The notes: generated from the sequence alone by a model not told the origin. A stretch of 7,998 bases of DNA from an uncultured Mucilaginibacter sp. (GCA_946479225.1 CAMLFI010000102.1:1-7998); one strand, 5' to 3'. Shown: positions 1 through 6,458, numbered from the stretch's first letter. Program-made: numbers and translations.

Positions 1-1080
1 AACCACTTTTTTGTCGTACGAATATGCTTTACCAAAGCTCATGTTTATAACACGCGCCCCATTGGCAGCGGCGTAACGTATAGCGTTGGCCACATCTTTG
101 TCGCGTTCATCGCCGTTAGGTACGGTTCTAACACCCATTACCCTAACATCATCAGCGACACCCTGGATGCCTATTCCGTTCGTCCTGTTGGCACCAATAA
201 TACCTGATACGTGCGAGCCGTGATCGGCATTAGGGCCGGTTATATCTGAGCTGCCGTAAAAACGCTCGGCGCTATTGGCGTAATTGTCGCCAACTATGTT
301 GCGCGGATCAAAATCAAGATTATAATTATATTCTAATTGCTCTTTATAATGGTCCAATGCAGGCGTTACCTCTTTCTCTATAAAATCACTTACGTTTTTA
401 TATTCCGGTAATGCGGCAAGCAACGATTTTTGCACACGTGCTTCGCGGGTGTTTTTAGCCTGATATTTAACCAGTTCATCAGCCGTCGGATCTTTTTTTC
501 CTATTGCTGCCAGGATATCATCTAATGCAACCTTAAAGTTGTTTACGCTGGTTAAAGATCTCCTTGCGGCAGTTACATCCTTATTAAAATCGGCTCTTAG
601 TTTTTGATACTCAGTAAAAGCAGCAACATCTGCACCTGTCAATTTATTTGTGTCTAATGCTGCAAACTTTGCTTTGTAACTGCGCAACAGCCGGGTTATC
701 TCCAGGTTGTCGTAATTTACATTGCCTTTAGCCGACCCGATAAAATTCCAGCCATGCACATCATCAGCATAACCATTTTTATCGTTATCTATTTTATCGC
801 CAATCTTCTCTTTTGGGTTAATCCATAGCACATCCTTCAGATCCTCGTGCGCGGTATCTACCCCGCCGTCTATCACCGCCACCAATACAGTGGTGTGTTT
901 CTTGCCTTTCAGCAGTTCGTTATAAGCTCTTTCGGTGCTGATACCAAAGGCCGAGTCGGTTTTAAAGTCGAGGTTTTGCCAGCCTGATACGGGCTTTTTA
1001 GTTTCCTGTGCTGATGTAAACAGCGGTATGCACAAACATATGGCGAGTACTAATTTTTTGATCACTCTCATCTTTTTCAT
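1..1080 (-). CDS. Secreted S8 (subtilisin-family) serine peptidase, N-terminal part (runs off left edge)
   Basis: An open frame runs from the ATG at 1080-1078 to the left edge without a stop, giving the first 360 residues. Residues 1-24 look like a type I signal peptide (basic MKKMRVIKK, hydrophobic LVLAICLCIPLF, then TSA before QE), so export is predicted. The catalytic Asp is D71 in VAVIDGGVD. The catalytic His is H287 in DHGSHVSGIIGA. Residues near the left edge (GARVINMSFG) match the substrate-binding strand of subtilases. The oxyanion Asn and nucleophilic Ser would lie beyond the window. A D-rich stretch (about residues 95-105, DNDKNGYADD) resembles a calcium-binding loop. D71 and H287 are 216 residues apart, compared with about 30-40 in classical subtilisins, because a Lys/Ala/Leu-rich, probably helical insert occupies roughly residues 115-265. 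From memory this layout occurs in other Bacteroidota S8 peptidases. The gene lies 44 bp downstream of the carboxylase gene on the same strand, with no visible terminator between them, so cotranscription is possible. Specific substrate unknown. Confidence 0.93.
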   Translation of the reverse strand, partial: MKKMRVIKKLVLAICLCIPLFTSAQETKKPVSGWQNLDFKTDSAFGISTERAYNELLKGKKHTTVLVAVIDGGVDTAHEDLKDVLWINPKEKIGDKIDNDKNGYADDVHGWNFIGSAKGNVNYDNLEITRLLRSYKAKFAALDTNKLTGADVAAFTEYQKLRADFNKDVTAARRSLTSVNNFKVALDDILAAIGKKDPTADELVKYQAKNTREARVQKSLLAALPEYKNVSDFIEKEVTPALDHYKEQLEYNYNLDFDPRNIVGDNYANSAERFYGSSDITGPNADHGSHVSGIIGANRTNGIGIQGVADDVRVMGVRTVPNGDERDKDVANAIRYAAANGARVINMSFGKAYSYDKKVV

Positions 1081-1124
1081 TTAAATATATTCAGTTAATG
1101 TATTAATTATTGCGTTTGCGCCTG

Positions 1125-2666
1125 TTACAACGGGATATTTCCGTGTTTCTTGCGTGGGTTATTCACCACTTTGTTTTCCAGCATTTTAAAAGCATGTATC
1201 AATTTAAGTCTTGTTTCAGCAGGTTCAATAACTTCGTCAATAAAACCACGCTCGGCTGCCCTATATGGGTTGGCAAAGGTTTCTGAGTACAGCTGCTCTT
1301 TTTCTCTCCACTTCGACTCCGGGTCGGCCGCCGCGTTTATTTCTCTTTTAAAAATAATTTCGGCCGCACCTTTTGCCCCCATCACGGCTATCTCTGCAGT
1401 GGGCCATGCGTAATTCATATCCGCGCCAATATGTTTAGAGTTCATTACATCATAAGCACCGCCATATGCTTTGCGTAAAATAACAGTAACCCGCGGTACT
1501 GTGGCCTCGCAAAAAGCATAAAGCAACTTGGCACCGTGGGTGATAATGGCGTTCCATTCCTGATCTGTGCCCGGCAAAAAGCCCGGTACATCTTCAAAAA
1601 CCAGCAAGGGGATATTAAAGCTATCGCAAAAACGTACAAATCGTGCTCCTTTTACAGATGCATGCCTATCTAACACTCCCGCCAAAAAAGCAGGCTGATT
1701 GGCAACTACACCTATGCTACGGCCGGCCAGGCGTGCAAACCCAACCACTAAATTCTCAGCAAAATCCTTATGTATCTCTAAAAAACTATCCGCATCAATT
1801 ACGTAGCTTATTACCTCGCGTACGTCATAGGGTTGAGAAACTGCCTCGGGCAGCAGATCGGCCAATTCAGTGCGTAATTCATTTTGCGGCTCGTACGGTA
1901 GAGACGGCGCCATGCTTTCGCAATTTTGCGGCATGTATGATAATAGTTTTTTTACGTGTTGGATAGCGTCTATCTCGTTAGCACAGGCAAAATGTGTTAC
2001 GCCCGATTTACTTGCATGAGTATTGGCCCCGCCTAATTCTTCGGATGTAACCACCTCGTGCGTAACAGTTTTCACCACGCTAGGGCCGGTAACAAACATA
2101 TAAGAGGTATGCTCAACCATCAAAATAAAGTCGGTAATAGCGGGCGAATAAACAGCGCCCCCTGCGCAGGGGCCCATAATGGCCGAAATTTGCGGCACCA
2201 CGCCTGATGCCATAGTATTACGATAAAATATATCGGCGTAACCGCCCAATGATACCACGCCCTCCTGTATACGTGCCCCGCCCGAATCATTCAAGCCTAT
2301 TACCGGCGCGCCATTTTTAAGCGCCATATCCATTATTTTGCATATTTTCTCGGCATGCGTCTCAGAGAGTGAGCCGCCGAAAACAGTAAAATCCTGCGAA
2401 AACACATAAACCAAACGGCCGTTAATGGTACCATATCCTGTAATCACTCCATCGCCGGGATACTTTTCGTTTTCCATGCCAAAATCTACAGAGCGATGCG
2501 TAACCAGCATCCCTATCTCCTGGAATGAGCCTTCGTCCATTAAAAAGTGCAATCTTTCTCTTGCGGTTAGTTTTCCTTTTTTATGCTGACTTTCAACCCG
2601 GGCCTGTCCTCCGCCCGCTAACGCTTCGCGGCGCTTTTGGTTTAACTGCTTTATTTTGTTATTCAC
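1125..2666 (-). CDS. pccB: Acyl-CoA carboxylase carboxyltransferase (beta) subunit, propionyl-CoA carboxylase type
   Basis: This 513-residue protein matches the usual length of PccB-type carboxyltransferases, which move CO2 from carboxybiotin to the alpha-carbon of an acyl-CoA in the cytoplasm. The N-terminal crotonase-like half shows [13 protein letters not shown] (28-39), the oxyanion motif SGGARIQEG (128-136) and [11 protein letters not shown] (165-175). The C-terminal half shows [12 protein letters not shown] (337-348), [12 protein letters not shown] (359-370), HGAKLLYAF (377-385), AYGGAYDVM (400-408) and [13 protein letters not shown] (418-430). It ends in KKHGNIPL, like PCCB proteins. 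Asp406 in GGAYDVM matches propionyl-CoA carboxylases, whereas transcarboxylase 12S subunits have Ile there as I recall, so propionyl-CoA is the favoured substrate. The start is GTG at 2666-2664. An in-frame TAA lies four codons upstream, and the next Met (residue 43) would delete conserved sequence. There is no strong Shine-Dalgarno. The biotin carboxylase and biotin carrier partners are not in this window. Methylmalonyl-CoA decarboxylase alpha subunit is a less likely alternative. Confidence 0.93.
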   Translation of the reverse strand: MNNKIKQLNQKRREALAGGGQARVESQHKKGKLTARERLHFLMDEGSFQEIGMLVTHRSVDFGMENEKYPGDGVITGYGTINGRLVYVFSQDFTVFGGSLSETHAEKICKIMDMALKNGAPVIGLNDSGGARIQEGVVSLGGYADIFYRNTMASGVVPQISAIMGPCAGGAVYSPAITDFILMVEHTSYMFVTGPSVVKTVTHEVVTSEELGGANTHASKSGVTHFACANEIDAIQHVKKLLSYMPQNCESMAPSLPYEPQNELRTELADLLPEAVSQPYDVREVISYVIDADSFLEIHKDFAENLVVGFARLAGRSIGVVANQPAFLAGVLDRHASVKGARFVRFCDSFNIPLLVFEDVPGFLPGTDQEWNAIITHGAKLLYAFCEATVPRVTVILRKAYGGAYDVMNSKHIGADMNYAWPTAEIAVMGAKGAAEIIFKREINAAADPESKWREKEQLYSETFANPYRAAERGFIDEVIEPAETRLKLIHAFKMLENKVVNNPRKKHGNIPL

Positions 2667-2730
2667 TATAGCTCTGCGTTATGTGTAATGCTAAAAATAG
2701 CAATTATGATTGTTAATAATAAACCTTAGG

Positions 2731-2815
2731 CACAAACGTTTTAAGCAGATTGCACCTGTTTTTATCAAAAAAATATCAACTAATTTTAAAAATAGATGTT
2801 TACACAAACGATTTA
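2731..2815. repeat. Pair of 13-bp direct repeats in the divergent promoter region
   Basis: CACAAACGTTTTA (2731-2743) and CACAAACGATTTA (2803-2815) match at 12 of 13 positions, in direct orientation, with starts 72 bp apart. Each is followed at a different distance by AGCAGATT (2744-2751 and 2827-2834). In AT-rich DNA such a pair may arise by chance. No regulator can be named. Confidence 0.3.
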
Positions 2816-2838
2816 CAATGTGCCGAAGCAGATTTTTA

Positions 2839-2846
2839 TATATTTG
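2839..2846 (+). promoter_or_regulatory. Candidate Bacteroidota -7 promoter box (TATATTTG)
   Basis: TATATTTG is an exact match to the TAnnTTTG -7 element of the Bacteroidota primary sigma factor. It lies 6 nt upstream of the ATG at 2853, so transcription would start about 3 nt before the start codon and give a nearly leaderless mRNA. No good TTG -33 element is found at the expected distance (about 2812-2822 holds TTTACAATGTG), so the call is tentative. Confidence 0.4.
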
Positions 2847-2852
2847 TAGCGA

Positions 2853-3185
2853 ATGAACAACCGGAATAAAAGAACTTTTGCAAGTTTGCTGTTTATTGTC
2901 GTCTTTTCTACAAAGATGATAATATCGGTTATTCCTATATTTTCCATGCTTGATGCCAAAGTAGTGGCATCAGTAATTATGCAGTTGGAGCAAGAGACCA
3001 AAGGCGAAAAAGACAGTGCGGACAAAGATTCCTTTAAAGAGAAAAAAAGCTTTGACGAGCACATTTATAGCTTCTTTGATTACAAACCCTTATTAATTGA
3101 AACCAACCGTTTACATAATAAGGAAAAGGCTTTAGCCATCAGATTATATCATAAGGTAGTTCCTACCCCCCCTCCAAACGTTTAG
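2853..3185 (+). CDS. Small hypothetical membrane-anchored or secreted protein (110 aa)
   Basis: I do not recognise the family. The 110-residue protein has a basic N-terminus (MNNRNKR), then a hydrophobic stretch at about residues 9-33 that could be an uncleaved membrane anchor or signal peptide. A highly charged Lys/Glu/Asp segment follows (about 45-69, including EKDSADKDSFKEKKSFDE), then a more structured part with aromatic residues (HIYSFFDY) and a proline-rich end, VVPTPPPNV. This layout of N-terminal anchor, charged linker and short TPPP C-terminus resembles small uncharacterised Bacteroidota proteins, but that is from memory. It is favoured over the 83-codon overlapping minus-strand frame (2813-3064) because it has a protein-like layout, a candidate promoter directly upstream, a hairpin after its stop, and the same direction as the next genes. 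It lies 66 bp before the transporter gene and may be cotranscribed with it. No function can be assigned. Confidence 0.7.
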   Translation: MNNRNKRTFASLLFIVVFSTKMIISVIPIFSMLDAKVVASVIMQLEQETKGEKDSADKDSFKEKKSFDEHIYSFFDYKPLLIETNRLHNKEKALAIRLYHKVVPTPPPNV

Positions 3186-3192
3186 TTAAATT

Positions 3193-3214
3193 AAGCCGGG
3201 CATTCTCCCGGCTT
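3193..3214 (+). terminator. Perfect 8-bp hairpin after the small ORF (terminator-like or intercistronic)
   Basis: AAGCCGGG (3193-3200) pairs perfectly with CCCGGCTT (3207-3214) around a 6-nt loop, CATTCT. It begins 7 nt after the TAG of the small ORF. The stem is GC-rich and strong, but it is followed by GTACGGC rather than a U-tract. It may therefore be a weak terminator or an mRNA-stabilising/partial-attenuation element between the small gene and the transporter gene rather than a full stop. Confidence 0.5.
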
Positions 3215-3251
3215 GTACGGCTATTTCTTAAAATTTAACTAAAACATTGTT

Positions 3252-4850
3252 ATGCAATCACAGCAGAATGGAGGCATTGTTGGCTTCCTTAATATAAAAA
3301 AATATTTTCTTCCCAAAAATCTTAAAAAGGATATCCCCTCAAGTATAGTGGTTTTCCTTGTAGCGCTGCCTTTATGTTTAGGTATTGCGCTTGCATCAGG
3401 CGCGCCATTATTCGCGGGCTTAATTACCGGTATTGTTGGCGGTATAGTAGTAGGCATGGTAAGCGGTTCGCAGCTTAGCGTTGCGGGGCCCGCGGCCGGG
3501 TTAACCGTAATTGTTTTAAATGCTATTACAGGCTTAGGTTCTTATGAGACCTTCCTGCTGGCCGTTTTCCTGGCCGGGGTTATGCAAATCATATTCGGCT
3601 TAATAAAGGCAGGTACTATAGCTAATTACTTCCCTTCATCAGTAATTGAAGGTATGCTGGCCGCTATTGGGATCATTCTTATAATGAAACAGTTTCCGCA
3701 CGCGGTAGGTTATGATGCCGATTTTGAAGGAGACGAAGGCTTTGCTCAAACAGATCAGCATAATACCTTTTCGGAAATAATGGTAGCGCTATCAAAAATT
3801 AACTATGGCGCTGTTATAATTACAATGGTATCAATAGCCATATTAATTTACTGGCCCAAGGTAAAAAAGCTGGCCCTGGTACCTGCTCCGCTGTTGGTTG
3901 TGGTGTTAGGTATTATTTTAGGATTGGTTTTTAACGGTACCGACCTTGGGCTGCGCGAAAAGCAGATGGTAAACATACCTGTTGTAAAAAGCATGGGCGA
4001 ATTTTTCGGCCTCTTCAGATCGCCGGATTTTACCCAAATAGGCAGGATGGATGTGTTTTTGATGGCAGTAACGTTTGCTGTAGTAGCAAGTTTAGAAACG
4101 CTGCTGAGTTTGGAGGCGGTTGATAAGATAGACCCTATAAAAAGAGTATCGCCCACTAATCGTGAATTACTGGCACAAGGTACAGGTAATATAGTGAGCG
4201 CTATGTTAGGCGGACTGCCCATGACAGCTGTTATTGTACGGTCATCGGCAAACGTTAACGCGGGTGCACGTACAAAGGTTAGTGCCATAATTCACGGCTT
4301 TTTGCTATTGATATCATTACTAACCATACCCATGGTGCTTAATTTGATACCGCTTTCGTGCCTGGCAGCCATACTTTTAATGACCGGTTATAAACTGGCG
4401 CGCATTAGTTTATTTAAACACATGTGGCACAAGGGCCTGCCGCAATTTATCCCTTTTGTGGTAACCATTGTAGCGATTTATTTTACCGACCTGCTAAAAG
4501 GGGTTGGCATTGGTATGGTGGTAGCCATATTCTTCCTGCTGTTAACCAATTTGCGTAACTCGTATTTCTACCATATTGAAAGTAACGGAAAGAAAATACG
4601 TATCCGATTGGCAGAAGAAGTTTCATTTTTGAACAAGGCAGCCATACAGGTAACACTTACCAACATACCCAAAGAAACAGAGGTTATTGTAGACGGATCC
4701 GCGTCTAGATATATTGATCCGGATGTACTGGAGATCATCCATAACTTTAAACACAATGCCTATACCAAAGGCATTATTGTATCACTTGAACACATTAAAG
4801 ACAGGTACGATGTACCCAAAATGAAGGACCTGTTAAACGAACTTAAATAA
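3252..4850 (+). CDS. SulP-family inorganic anion (probable bicarbonate) transporter
   Basis: A 532-residue inner-membrane protein of the SulP/SLC26 family. From about residue 30 it is a series of hydrophobic segments. Recognisable family segments are VVFLVALPLCLGIALASGAP (33-52), SVAGPAAGLTVIVLNA (76-91, the half-helix anion-site region), GTIANYFPSSVIEGMLAAIG (121-140), and GGLPMTAVIVRSSANVNAGA (320-339, the second half-helix region). Transmembrane segments continue to about residue 432. The C-terminal ~90 residues (445-532) form a short cytoplasmic STAS-like domain: a beta-rich start, the segment IVDGSASRYIDPDVL at 479-493, then helices. Family members carry sulfate, bicarbonate or other anions. 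The carbonic anhydrase gene 8 bp downstream makes bicarbonate the favoured substrate, but this is inference from context, and sulfate cannot be excluded. The ATG at 3252 fits the family N-terminus; there is no Shine-Dalgarno but an A-rich upstream (TAAAACATTGTT). Confidence 0.92.
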   Translation: MQSQQNGGIVGFLNIKKYFLPKNLKKDIPSSIVVFLVALPLCLGIALASGAPLFAGLITGIVGGIVVGMVSGSQLSVAGPAAGLTVIVLNAITGLGSYETFLLAVFLAGVMQIIFGLIKAGTIANYFPSSVIEGMLAAIGIILIMKQFPHAVGYDADFEGDEGFAQTDQHNTFSEIMVALSKINYGAVIITMVSIAILIYWPKVKKLALVPAPLLVVVLGIILGLVFNGTDLGLREKQMVNIPVVKSMGEFFGLFRSPDFTQIGRMDVFLMAVTFAVVASLETLLSLEAVDKIDPIKRVSPTNRELLAQGTGNIVSAMLGGLPMTAVIVRSSANVNAGARTKVSAIIHGFLLLISLLTIPMVLNLIPLSCLAAILLMTGYKLARISLFKHMWHKGLPQFIPFVVTIVAIYFTDLLKGVGIGMVVAIFFLLLTNLRNSYFYHIESNGKKIRIRLAEEVSFLNKAAIQVTLTNIPKETEVIVDGSASRYIDPDVLEIIHNFKHNAYTKGIIVSLEHIKDRYDVPKMKDLLNELK

Positions 4851-4858
4851 GATATAGA

Positions 4859-5572
4859 ATGAAAAACGATAATAATAAAAATGGAGCGGACAGCTCAGAG
4901 AAATATAAATTGCAATTAGCCCGAACTGAAAGTTATGCCAAGCTGCTATCAGGCAATCGCGCATGGGTGGATAAACGCCTTCAGGAAGATCCTGAGTTTT
5001 TTAAAACCCTGGCAAAAGGTCAAAGCCCTGAAGTATTGTGGATAGGCTGCGCAGACAGCCGTGTACCCGCCAACGAAGTAACCGGCACTAAACCGGGCGA
5101 AGTATTTGTACACCGTAACATTGCCAATGTATGCGTGCATACAGATATGAACATGCTTAGCGTGTTGGACTATGCTGTGAACGTTTTAAAAGTAAAGCAT
5201 GTTATTGTTGCGGGCCACTACGGTTGCGGCGGCGTAGCGGCCGCTTTAACCAACAAACAATTTGGTTTGATTGACAACTGGCTGCGCCATATTAAAGACG
5301 TATACCGCCTGCACAGCCACGAGCTTGATCGTATTACCGATCATGAACAAAAGGTTAACCGTTTAGTTGAGCTGAACGTAATGGAGCAGGCTTACAATCT
5401 TTGCAAAACAACCATTATACAAAACGCCTGGAAAGAGCGCGATGACCTTGCAGTACATGGCTGGATAGTAGATATCTCAACAGGTTTGATAAAGGATCTT
5501 GGTGTTAGTGCAAATGATCCGCATAAGCTGGGTTACGTGTACGAAGTGGAGGCAGACGCTGTTTTAGCTTAA
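4859..5572 (+). CDS. can: Beta-class carbonic anhydrase (Can-like)
   Basis: A 237-residue cytoplasmic zinc enzyme interconverting CO2 and bicarbonate. Zinc ligands are C64, H120 and C123 (in IGCADSRVP and GHYGCGG); the catalytic Asp-Arg pair is D66/R68. HRNIAN (85-90), DYAVNVL (104-110), ELNVMEQ (171-177) and HGW (200-202) align with E. coli Can, and no zinc residue is missing. The N-terminus is about 22 residues longer than Can, with a charged Asn/Lys-rich start (MKNDNNKNGADSSEK), while the C-terminus is shorter. W61 and R86, two of the three residues of the non-catalytic bicarbonate pocket in type II enzymes (W39/R64/Y181 in E. coli and Haemophilus), are kept; the Tyr is replaced by Val204 (HGWIVDI). 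The ATG follows the transporter stop by 8 nt, implying cotranscription and possible translational coupling; no other Met is nearby. A clear terminator follows at 5602. Confidence 0.96.
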   Translation: MKNDNNKNGADSSEKYKLQLARTESYAKLLSGNRAWVDKRLQEDPEFFKTLAKGQSPEVLWIGCADSRVPANEVTGTKPGEVFVHRNIANVCVHTDMNMLSVLDYAVNVLKVKHVIVAGHYGCGGVAAALTNKQFGLIDNWLRHIKDVYRLHSHELDRITDHEQKVNRLVELNVMEQAYNLCKTTIIQNAWKERDDLAVHGWIVDISTGLIKDLGVSANDPHKLGYVYEVEADAVLA

Positions 5573-5601
5573 GTAATTAATAATTCCTCACGGGGATAAG
5601 T

Positions 5602-5633
5602 CCCGGTATGCTGAAAGGCTACCGGGATTTTTT
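5602..5633 (+). terminator. Rho-independent terminator of the sulP-carbonic anhydrase unit
   Basis: CCCGGTA (5602-5608) pairs with TACCGGG (5620-5626). Two more pairs (GC with GC) form inside if T5609 bulges out, leaving loop TGAAAG. The stem is followed by ATTTTTTG, with six T residues at 5628-5633. It starts 30 nt after the carbonic anhydrase stop. This is a textbook intrinsic terminator on the plus strand. Confidence 0.9.
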
Positions 5634-5657
5634 GTTCGGATAAAAAACGAGATAAAC

Positions 5658-5685
5658 AAAAAAGCCCTGCTCAAATGAACAGGGC
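5658..5685 (-). terminator. Rho-independent terminator of the rpsD-rpoA-rplQ unit
   Basis: On the minus strand GCCCTGTTC pairs with GAGCAGGGC around loop ATTT (5664-5685). The 9-bp stem includes one G-U wobble, which becomes C-A on the plus strand, so the structure favours minus-strand transcripts. Six T residues follow (5663-5658). It begins 25 nt after the rplQ stop and faces the carbonic anhydrase terminator. Confidence 0.9.
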
Positions 5686-5710
5686 CTTTGTATTATAAAA
5701 GAGGAATAAA

Positions 5711-6307
5711 TTATTCGCCTTTCTCTGCGTTTTCTTCATTTGCAGCAGGAGCTTCAGGAGTTTCATCTGCAGCAGGTGCAGCAGCTTCTTCAGCAACCGG
5801 TGTTTCTGCAACTTCTGCTTCAGGAGCTTCAGTTACTTCTTCAGCAACAGGAGCAACTGCAACGGGAGCAGCACCATCTGCTTTACCTTTACCACCACGA
5901 CGACGTGTTGATTTTTTAGCAACTGCAGCATCACCTTTACCGTAAACAGTGTTATAATCTACTAATTCAATTATAGCCATCTCTGCGTTGTCACCTAAAC
6001 GGTTTTCCATTTTGATGATACGGGTATAACCTCCCGGACGATCAGCAATTTTAGGAGCGATATCCCGGAACAGGATAGAAACAGCGTCTTTGTCTTGCAG
6101 GTAGCTAAATACTGTACGACGAGAGTGTGTAGTATCGTCTTTTGATTTTGTTAAAATAGGTTCTGCATAAACGCGTAAAGCTTTTGCTTTAGCTAATGTA
6201 GTTGTAATGCGCTTGTGTAAGATAAGCGAGGTAGCCATGTTAGCTAACATTGCCTTACGATGGCTGTTAGTGCGGCCCAGGTGGTTTACTTTTTTACCGT
6301 GTCTCAT
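5711..6307 (-). CDS. rplQ: 50S ribosomal protein L17 with long acidic C-terminal tail
   Basis: L17 is a large-subunit ribosomal protein near the exit-tunnel side of the 50S subunit. Residues 1-119 are the conserved domain: [20 protein letters not shown] (1-20), then [18 protein letters not shown] (28-45), and [15 protein letters not shown] (101-115). The protein has 198 residues, while E. coli L17 has about 127. The extra part is a short basic linker (about 130-142, [12 protein letters not shown]) and then a low-complexity Ala/Pro/Glu/Val tail (144-198) with about 15 acidic residues and no aromatics, likely disordered. Extended tails of this type are, as I recall, common in Bacteroidota L17. 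It follows rpoA on the same strand, and the gene order rpsD-rpoA-rplQ is the conserved alpha-operon end. The ATG at 6307-6305 is preceded by A-rich sequence (ACAAAAAAACA) and no Shine-Dalgarno. Confidence 0.97.
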   Translation of the reverse strand: MRHGKKVNHLGRTNSHRKAMLANMATSLILHKRITTTLAKAKALRVYAEPILTKSKDDTTHSRRTVFSYLQDKDAVSILFRDIAPKIADRPGGYTRIIKMENRLGDNAEMAIIELVDYNTVYGKGDAAVAKKSTRRRGGKGKADGAAPVAVAPVAEEVTEAPEAEVAETPVAEEAAAPAADETPEAPAANEENAEKGE

Positions 6308-6386
6308 TGTTTTTTTGTTTGTGGCACGTGCATACCGTTGGGCGGCGTGTTATCGTCAAGCCCTCGGAATTACGCGGTTGTTTGTG
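6308..6386 (-). other. Intercistronic leader upstream of rplQ
   Basis: This stretch lies between the heptad inverted repeat and the rplQ start. On the transcribed minus strand CCG-A-GGGC can pair with GCCC-AA-CGG (plus positions 6335-6343 with 6360-6367). The result is a modest 7-bp stem with a small internal loop and a 16-nt apical loop. The segment is more GC-rich than the flanking spacer. It holds no ORF and no recognised riboswitch or promoter. Confidence 0.3.
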
Positions 6387-6458
6387 TATTAGAATCAAGA
6401 GCCAAGAGTCAAGAACCAAGAAGTCTTATTTCTTGGCTCTTGATTCTTGACTCTAATA
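6387..6458. repeat. Inverted array of 7-bp repeats (ARYCAAG) between rpoA and rplQ
   Basis: On the plus strand four tandem heptads (AATCAAG, AGCCAAG, AGTCAAG, AACCAAG) occupy about 6393-6420. After a short spacer, three heptads in the opposite orientation (reading AGTCAAG, AATCAAG, AGCCAAG on the minus strand) occupy about 6432-6452. A perfect 17-bp inverted repeat pairs 6391-6407 with 6431-6447. An alternative register pairs 6398-6422 with 6430-6454 as a 25-bp stem with a 7-nt loop, one A-C mismatch and two G-U wobbles in the minus-strand RNA. Outer TATTAGA/TCTAATA (6387-6393, 6452-6458) extends the symmetry. The element ends 2 bp from the rpoA stop codon. No U-tract follows, so it is not a standard terminator. 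It could be a dispersed intergenic repeat (REP/MITE-like) or an mRNA-processing or stabilising hairpin within the operon. Confidence 0.9.

Larger units (their letters stand above)
2667..2852. promoter_or_regulatory. AT-rich divergent intergenic region between pccB and the small ORF
   Basis: This 186-bp region separates two divergent transcription units and must hold both promoters. On the minus strand I see no convincing TAnnTTTG box for pccB; the closest is AACGTTTG at 2733-2740, which lacks the initial T. On the plus strand a perfect TATATTTG is listed separately. Two near-identical 13-mers (CACAAACGTTTTA at 2731 and CACAAACGATTTA at 2803, 12/13 identical) lie 72 bp apart in the same orientation and could be regulator sites or coincidence. 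No ORF or structural RNA is visible here. Confidence 0.45.

Noticed and set aside
2813..3064. 83-codon minus-strand frame overlapping the small plus-strand ORF
   Set aside because: It overlaps the better-supported plus-strand gene, has a Ser/Leu-rich composition typical of an antisense shadow, and lacks plausible start signals.
3848..4288. 146-codon minus-strand frame within the transporter gene
   Set aside because: It is a shadow of a strongly supported membrane transporter coding sequence, with no family resemblance.
4695..4709. BamHI (GGATCC) and XbaI (TCTAGA) sites nearly adjacent, looking like a cloning junction
   Set aside because: They lie in an uninterrupted, family-consistent part of the transporter STAS-like region (DGSASRYIDPD). 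There is no vector-like sequence and no frame disruption, so this is coincidence.
5591..5605. Small hairpin CGGGG/TCCCG overlapping the 5' arm of the carbonic anhydrase terminator, a possible antiterminator
   Set aside because: Only 5 pairs including a wobble, much weaker than the terminator stem, and placed after the last gene of the unit, where regulated termination has little purpose.
5688..5945. 85-codon plus-strand frame rich in Ala, Ser and Gly opposite the L17 tail
   Set aside because: It is the antisense of the low-complexity L17 tail and spans the rplQ stop region and the terminator edge; no independent coding evidence.
6387..6458. Reading the heptad inverted repeat as a CRISPR-like array or an intrinsic terminator
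   Set aside because: Units are 7 bp with no spacers, and no U-tract follows the hairpin on either strand. Neither category fits.
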